Origin: Chitinophagales bacterium
Lineage (GTDB): Bacteria > Bacteroidota > Bacteroidia > Chitinophagales > Chitinophagaceae
Direction of reading: 5' to 3'
NCBI GenBank assembly: GCA_015654595.1
Contig: JAATGQ010000099.1
Location: 1-34,406 of the forward strand
Length of the DNA stretch: 34,406 bases
Position numbers and translations under genes: made by a program. The notes beneath the pieces were generated by a model that was not told where the DNA came from, did no database searches, and saw only the letters and a list, made by a program, of their open reading frames with translations. Of this stretch, positions 30,496-34,406 are shown piece after piece. Numbering within the stretch: position 1 is the stretch's first letter; every line of letters starts with the position of its first letter.

Positions 30496-31242
30496 ATGAG
30501 ACGACTGAAAATTGTAATGACGGCTTTGACCGGTTTTTTAGCAAGTTCTGTAATGGCGCAAAAAGGTTCCAGCTTTATCGGTGTGGAAGGAGGCGTTTCC
30601 TTTCCAACCGGCAACTGGGGTAAATCGGCCTTTATTTCAAGCACGAATGGTTATGCCAGCAGCCCGGCGGGGTTTGCAGGAACGGGTGGTTTTGGCGGCG
30701 TTTCCGGCGCCTGGTTCTTCAACAGGCATTTTGGTATCGGCGGCCTCTTTCGTTATGGCACCTATCACACAAAGGATATCAATACGCTGTCTGCCGGCTA
30801 CCAGGATTCCTTTGACGTCGACCAGGTAGCGACCTCTTCTACCAGCTATAAAATGTGGAGCCTGATGCCCGGCCTGTATTACCAGCAAAAGATCTGGGGC
30901 CGTCTGTCGGTGACGGCAAGGGCACTGGCGGGTATTACGCATACGCAGACCCCAAAGGTCTCCGTGGATGTGACGGACAGCGATATCGACGACGGGACTT
31001 TTGTACAACAGTCTGCGAGCAAGACCGCCTTTGGTTTTGACGGAGGTGTTGGGCTGAGCTATGCAGTGTTGTCCTTCCTGTCTGTCAACCTGCGCGGCGA
31101 CTATTTTTATTCCAAACCTAATTTTACGATCCAAAACTCTGAACGTTCGAATGCTGCGGGAAGACTGATCGATTCCTATAACCAGCCGCTGGCCGGGGTG
31201 AATCTTTCGCTTGGCGTAGCGTATGTATTTGGGAACAAGTAA
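30496..31242 (+). CDS. Outer-membrane beta-barrel protein
   Basis: A 248-residue protein with a signal peptide (MRRLKIVMTALTGFLASSVMAQ, cleaved near MAQ) and about eight amphipathic beta strands typical of small outer-membrane barrels: SSFIGVEGGVSFPTGNW, GVSGAWFFNRHFGIGGLFRYG, MWSLMPGLYYQQKIWGRLSVTARALAG, FGFDGGVGLSYAVLSFLSVNLRGDYFYS and NLSLGVAYVFGNK. The last residues lack a terminal Phe. It lies between the lipoprotein and the TonB receptor; a role in transport or envelope structure is open. A strong hairpin follows. Confidence 0.8.
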   Translation: MRRLKIVMTALTGFLASSVMAQKGSSFIGVEGGVSFPTGNWGKSAFISSTNGYASSPAGFAGTGGFGGVSGAWFFNRHFGIGGLFRYGTYHTKDINTLSAGYQDSFDVDQVATSSTSYKMWSLMPGLYYQQKIWGRLSVTARALAGITHTQTPKVSVDVTDSDIDDGTFVQQSASKTAFGFDGGVGLSYAVLSFLSVNLRGDYFYSKPNFTIQNSERSNAAGRLIDSYNQPLAGVNLSLGVAYVFGNK

Positions 31243-31260
31243 ATAATACTTTTCAACGGA

Positions 31261-31286
31261 CCTGCCGGAACTTTTGTTCCGGCAGG
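31261..31286 (+). terminator. Perfect 11-bp hairpin before the second TonB receptor
   Basis: CCTGCCGGAAC-TTTT-GTTCCGGCAGG is perfectly self-complementary with a 4-nt loop, followed by TATATTTCATT. It lies 19 nt after the barrel gene and 14 nt before the receptor ATG at 31301. It can act as a partial terminator or a stability element; an ATG at 31274 inside it is unlikely to be used. Confidence 0.6.
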
Positions 31287-31300
31287 TATATTTCATTCTT

Positions 31301-33412
31301 ATGAACCAATCATTGTTGTTGGGGCTTTTGTGTTTTATAGGAGTGGTGGTACAGGCGCAGACATTTGACCGGAGGCTGGACACGGTTATGGTTACCGGCA
31401 AGTCATTGAAAAAAGATGCGATCAGCACGGCGGTCACGGCTACGGTAGGACAAAAGGAGCTTTCGGAAAAAGCTGGGGTATCGCTGGGAACTGCGTTGCA
31501 GTCCGTGACGGGCGTCTCCATGCTCCAGAACGGGCCTACGATCATCAAGCCGATCATCCATGGCGTCTACAGCAACCGTATCCTGATCGTCAACAATGGC
31601 GTACGGCAGGAAGGCCAGACCTGGGGAAATGATCATGCCCCGGAGATCGATCCTTTTATCGCGACACGGCTTACGGTGATCAAGGGAGCGGGCAGTATCC
31701 GCTACGGTTCCGATGCGGTTGGCGGCGTGATCCTGGTAGAGCCGAGTCCGATGCCTACCGATTACCGGCTGGGCGGGCGTGTAGACATGGTAGGCATGTC
31801 CAACGGCCGTGCGGGGATCGTGTCCGGCCGGATCGACGGGGCCGTGGACAGCTCAGCCAGGCTGAAAGGATTGAGCTACCGGCTACAGGGCACTTTCAAA
31901 CAGGCAGGCAATGCGATGGCCAACAACGCTACGATCGGCAACTACTACCTTGGAAATACGGGATATAAAGAAGACGACTATTCGGCGACACTGCGATACG
32001 ACAGAGGATGGTTTGGCGGGGAAGTATACTTCAGCCGCTTTGATACTAAAATAGGAATTGCTTCCGCCTCACACGTGGGCACGGTGCAGGACCTGATGAC
32101 GGATATAGCCCGCGGTTATCCCGCCGTAAAAAGTGATTTTACCTATGATATCGGCAGACCTTACCAGACCGTGAATCACCAGCTGTTGAAAGCCGAAGGA
32201 TGGCTGGCAACAGGGAAGCTGGGGCGGCTCGAGGGGGTGTTTGCCAGACAGGTGGATACCCGAAAGGAATACGATGCGGATATCTCCTTTAATGATTCCC
32301 TGGCCAGGCTCAATCCCCCGGATCTCTATTTTCAATTGATCACGCACACGGCCGATCTGATCTGGCAGCATCCCGTTATCGCACATCGGGTCTCGGGAAG
32401 CGTGGGACTCAACTTTATCACGCAAGGAAATGTGCAGGAAGGGACGGGATACCAGGAGTTGATCCCCAATTTTCGCAACTACGGCGGCGGGATCTTTGGG
32501 ATTGAAAAAATGGCGATCGGGAAACTGGTGCTGGAGGCAGGCGCACGCTATGACTATCGCTGGCTGAGGGCCTATACTGTTAATTCCTCGACCCTGACGC
32601 TGGAGACCCCGACCTATGACTGGCAGCGGATGACGTTGAATGCCGGCGCCAGTTATGCGTTCAGCAAAAACTTTTCCGTGGATTACAATTTTGGAAGCGC
32701 GTGGCGTCCCCCGCAGGTCATCGAGCTGTTTGCCGACGGCATTCATCAGAGCGCAGTCTCTTATGAACATGGAGACTCATCGCTGACATTGGAGACAGCC
32801 TACAACAACAACCTGGCTTTTATATGGCAGCTGCCTTTTCATCTGAAAGTGGAAGCGGGCGGCTATGTCAACTACTTTCATCACTATATCTACCTGAGAC
32901 CGGATGCGCCTAAGGTGCAATCGACGATACAAGGCGCCTTTCCATCTTATACCTATATCCAGACGAATGCGGTCTTTACCGGTTTTGATCTGACAGTGAC
33001 GTATGATTTCTGGCAGCATTTTACGCTGACGTCAAAGACGAGTGTCGTCAGGGCAAGGGACGTTACAGAGCATGACTGGCTCATCGATATCCCTTCGGAT
33101 AAGTTTGATCAGACTTTGCGCTACGAGCTGCCCTCGCCGGGCCGGCACTGGAAGGATTTTTTCGTCAGCGTCAACAACCTGGCGGTGACAAAGCAGAACC
33201 GGGTGCCTTCGAAGATCCAGGATTATGCGCCGCCGCCGGATGGGTATGTGTTGTGGGGAGCTGCTGCGGGTATCTCTTTTCACGGGCTCAGCGTGAGCGT
33301 GACCGGCACAAATATTACGAATGTAGCTTACCGGGATTACCTCGATAAGTTCCGATATTTTATCAATGGGATGGGCAAGAATTATATCTTAAGACTTGGC
33401 TATTCTTTTTAA
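31301..33412 (+). CDS. TonB-dependent receptor, ZnuD-like metal receptor candidate
   Basis: A 703-residue outer-membrane receptor. The signal peptide (1-18, GVVVQAQ) is followed by LDTVMVTGKSL (TonB-box area), the plug (LGTALQSVTGVSML, NRILIVNNGVRQEGQTWGNDHAPEIDPFIA, LTVIKGAGSIRYGSDAVGGVI) and a 22-strand barrel ending YILRLGYSF with a terminal Phe. The DHAPEIDP segment resembles the HAxxIDP pattern of ZnuD-type receptors, which import zinc; zinc, copper or another metal is possible. Several histidines in the barrel loops (FHHYIYL) could help. It ends the second module and converges with the HMA protein gene over duplicated hairpins. I start at ATG 31301, because the ATG at 31274 lies inside the preceding hairpin. 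Confidence 0.9.
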   Translation: MNQSLLLGLLCFIGVVVQAQTFDRRLDTVMVTGKSLKKDAISTAVTATVGQKELSEKAGVSLGTALQSVTGVSMLQNGPTIIKPIIHGVYSNRILIVNNGVRQEGQTWGNDHAPEIDPFIATRLTVIKGAGSIRYGSDAVGGVILVEPSPMPTDYRLGGRVDMVGMSNGRAGIVSGRIDGAVDSSARLKGLSYRLQGTFKQAGNAMANNATIGNYYLGNTGYKEDDYSATLRYDRGWFGGEVYFSRFDTKIGIASASHVGTVQDLMTDIARGYPAVKSDFTYDIGRPYQTVNHQLLKAEGWLATGKLGRLEGVFARQVDTRKEYDADISFNDSLARLNPPDLYFQLITHTADLIWQHPVIAHRVSGSVGLNFITQGNVQEGTGYQELIPNFRNYGGGIFGIEKMAIGKLVLEAGARYDYRWLRAYTVNSSTLTLETPTYDWQRMTLNAGASYAFSKNFSVDYNFGSAWRPPQVIELFADGIHQSAVSYEHGDSSLTLETAYNNNLAFIWQLPFHLKVEAGGYVNYFHHYIYLRPDAPKVQSTIQGAFPSYTYIQTNAVFTGFDLTVTYDFWQHFTLTSKTSVVRARDVTEHDWLIDIPSDKFDQTLRYELPSPGRHWKDFFVSVNNLAVTKQNRVPSKIQDYAPPPDGYVLWGAAAGISFHGLSVSVTGTNITNVAYRDYLDKFRYFINGMGKNYILRLGYSF

Positions 33413-33419
33413 GAAAAAA

Positions 33420-33576
33420 GGGGCCTCAGACCCCTCTCCCGGCAAAGTTGCTTTGCCGGACATAAGATGAAGAAAAGGGCCGCCTACTTTTCCCCCAGGC
33501 GGCCCCTCCCCGGCAAAGTTGCTTTGCCGGACATAAGATGAAGAAAAGGGCCGCCTACTTTTCCCCCAGGCGGCCC
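33420..33576. terminator. Stack of bidirectional terminator hairpins with a 71-bp duplication
   Basis: After a first small hairpin (GGGG/CCCC, 33420-33434), a 71-bp unit occurs twice, at about 33438-33505 and 33509-33576, nearly identical. Each copy contains CCGGCAAAG-TTG-CTTTGCCGG (9-bp perfect stem) and GGGCCGCCT-(11-nt loop)-AGGCGGCCC (9-bp perfect stem); the last stem is followed by TTTTAT. The region separates the convergent receptor and HMA genes and would stop transcription from both sides. Confidence 0.85.
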
Positions 33577-33583
33577 TTTTATA

Positions 33584-33946
33584 CTAGTTCTTTTTTCCGC
33601 CGCCGCCGTCTTCCGGTTTCTTGCAGCAGGTTGGAAGTCTTTTGTAAGCGTCCGGTTCTGCTGTCACGTCGTCTGCATCATAGCCGCAATTCGCGATGTC
33701 GGCCTTGATGTTTTCGATGTTCGTGCGGTCGGTGATATAAGTGACGGTCGTAATCTTCTTTTTATAATCTACGTTGATCTTTACGATACCATCTTCATGG
33801 CTCATGTATTTTTCGATCCGCTCTTTACACTCCTGGCACTGCACAGTGGGGGTCTTTATAGTGGCGGTCAACGATTGTTTTTGCTGGGCAAGCGACACGC
33901 TGGTGAAGCCGATCAGCAGGAAAAAAAGGATTTTAATTTTCTTCAT
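33584..33946 (-). CDS. Periplasmic HMA-domain metal-binding protein
   Basis: A 120-residue protein with a signal peptide (MKKIKILFFLLIGFTSVSLAQ) and one heavy-metal-associated domain (about 27-95): VQCQECKERIEKYM carries the CxxC metal site, then VKINVDYKKKITTVTY and IKADIANCGYDADDV, the alternating beta-alpha pattern of MerP/Atx1-like proteins. A further TCCK near residue 107 and a Lys/Gly-rich tail follow. It is probably a periplasmic metal carrier (copper, or another soft metal). It is convergent with the second TonB receptor, which suggests a related function. Confidence 0.9.
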   Translation of the reverse strand: MKKIKILFFLLIGFTSVSLAQQKQSLTATIKTPTVQCQECKERIEKYMSHEDGIVKINVDYKKKITTVTYITDRTNIENIKADIANCGYDADDVTAEPDAYKRLPTCCKKPEDGGGGKKN

Positions 33947-34017
33947 ATGAATCTGGGATTTGACAGCCTAAAATACGGAAAAAAATTGAGATTCTTGGCA
34001 TCTCCGTAACCAAAACG

Positions 34018-34052
34018 CGCCGCGAACCAAGACGCCGCGAACCAAGGCGCCG
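34018..34052. repeat. 15-bp GC-rich tandem repeat
   Basis: Two units of CGCCGCGAACCAAG plus one base (34018-34032, 34033-34047) and a partial third, preceded by a degenerate AACCAAAACG. It lies in the 146-bp gap between the HMA and pyrE genes, which holds no gene. Confidence 0.6.
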
Positions 34053-34092
34053 TCAGTGGGCTCACCAGTTTCGTTGCGCCGCCGGCGACGGC

Positions 34093-34406
34093 CTATAGCC
34101 CCTTCCAATTGGCGGGGTCCTTGCTCCATTGCAGCAATACTTGTTCTTCCTCGGTGCTGACCATTCCCTTTTCCAGCGCGAGGTTGATCAGGGTAGGGTA
34201 GTTGGAGAGGGAGACAAAAGGAACTCCGGCCTTTTCGATAGCCTCTTTACCCGCATCGAATCCATAATTGAAGATCGAGACGAGGCCGATGACTTCCAGA
34301 CCCGCCTGGCGCAGGATCTCGACTACCTGCAGACTGCTTTTCCCCGTAGAAATAAGGTCTTCGATCACGACGACGGGCTGTCCGGGCTGGTAGTGGCCTT
34401 CAATCT
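34093..34406 (-). CDS. pyrE: Orotate phosphoribosyltransferase PyrE (3' part, runs off the window)
   Basis: PyrE joins orotate and PRPP to orotidine 5'-monophosphate in pyrimidine synthesis. About 104 C-terminal codons are visible on the minus strand; the full enzyme is about 210 residues. The reading frame continues upstream past the edge with IEGHYQPGQPVVVIEDLIST, followed by GKSS. This is the PRPP-binding motif of type I phosphoribosyltransferases. AGLEVIGLVSIFNYGFDAG and LALEKGMVS follow, typical of Bacteroidota PyrE. The start lies outside the window. Confidence 0.92.
   Translation of the reverse strand, partial: IEGHYQPGQPVVVIEDLISTGKSSLQVVEILRQAGLEVIGLVSIFNYGFDAGKEAIEKAGVPFVSLSNYPTLINLALEKGMVSTEEEQVLLQWSKDPANWKGL

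Overview
The window looks like a chromosomal segment of a Bacteroidota bacterium, most likely of the Chitinophagaceae type. This rests on lipoproteins with Bacteroidota-style lipoboxes, two proteins with type IX secretion (T9SS) C-terminal sorting domains, SusC-like-free TonB receptors, promoter-like TAnnTTTG (-7) boxes with upstream TTG/TTTG, and weak or absent Shine-Dalgarno sequences. No rRNA, tRNA, CRISPR array, transposase or integrase was seen. Family calls are from reading the proteins, without database searches.

Left end (1-4016, minus strand): two metE-type genes in tandem, each behind its own cobalamin riboswitch. The downstream copy (cut by the window edge) looks like a normal B12-independent methionine synthase. 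The upstream copy (609 aa) has lost the part of the C-terminal barrel that holds the zinc ligands, has internal deletions and carries a 7-residue tandem repeat, yet keeps an open frame and its own riboswitch.

4.0-7.7 kb: two polytopic membrane proteins of unknown function, divergently arranged (one with a 14-residue repeat tail), and a complete myo-inositol oxygenase. 7.7-10.9 kb: a four-gene minus-strand lipoprotein operon led by a HmuY-like protein. 10.9-21.2 kb: a secreted GH2 glycosidase, a serpin, a large T9SS-exported serine peptidase of the subtilisin/sedolisin-like type just upstream of the serpin, a LacI-family regulator, a sulfatase and a luciferase-like flavin oxidoreductase. GH2, sulfatase and LacI suggest glycan use, but there is no SusC/SusD pair.

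21.2-24.7 kb: a 16-bp tandem repeat array, then an SPFH-domain membrane protein and a small ribbon-helix-helix protein behind an operator-like array of TATCA/TGATA half-sites spaced 11 bp apart, then a glycine-rich T9SS surface protein.

24.7-33.9 kb: what I read as a metal-handling region in two modules. Module 1 is two paralogous Cys-rich small membrane proteins, a TonB-dependent receptor and a PepSY-type membrane protein carrying a Met/His/Cys-rich insertion (suggesting copper). Module 2 is a small His/Cys-containing membrane protein, a lipoprotein, an outer-membrane barrel and a ZnuD-like TonB receptor. A periplasmic HMA (CxxC) protein faces module 2 across a duplicated terminator. Both modules have inverted repeats in their upstream regions. 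The window ends within pyrE (orotate phosphoribosyltransferase).
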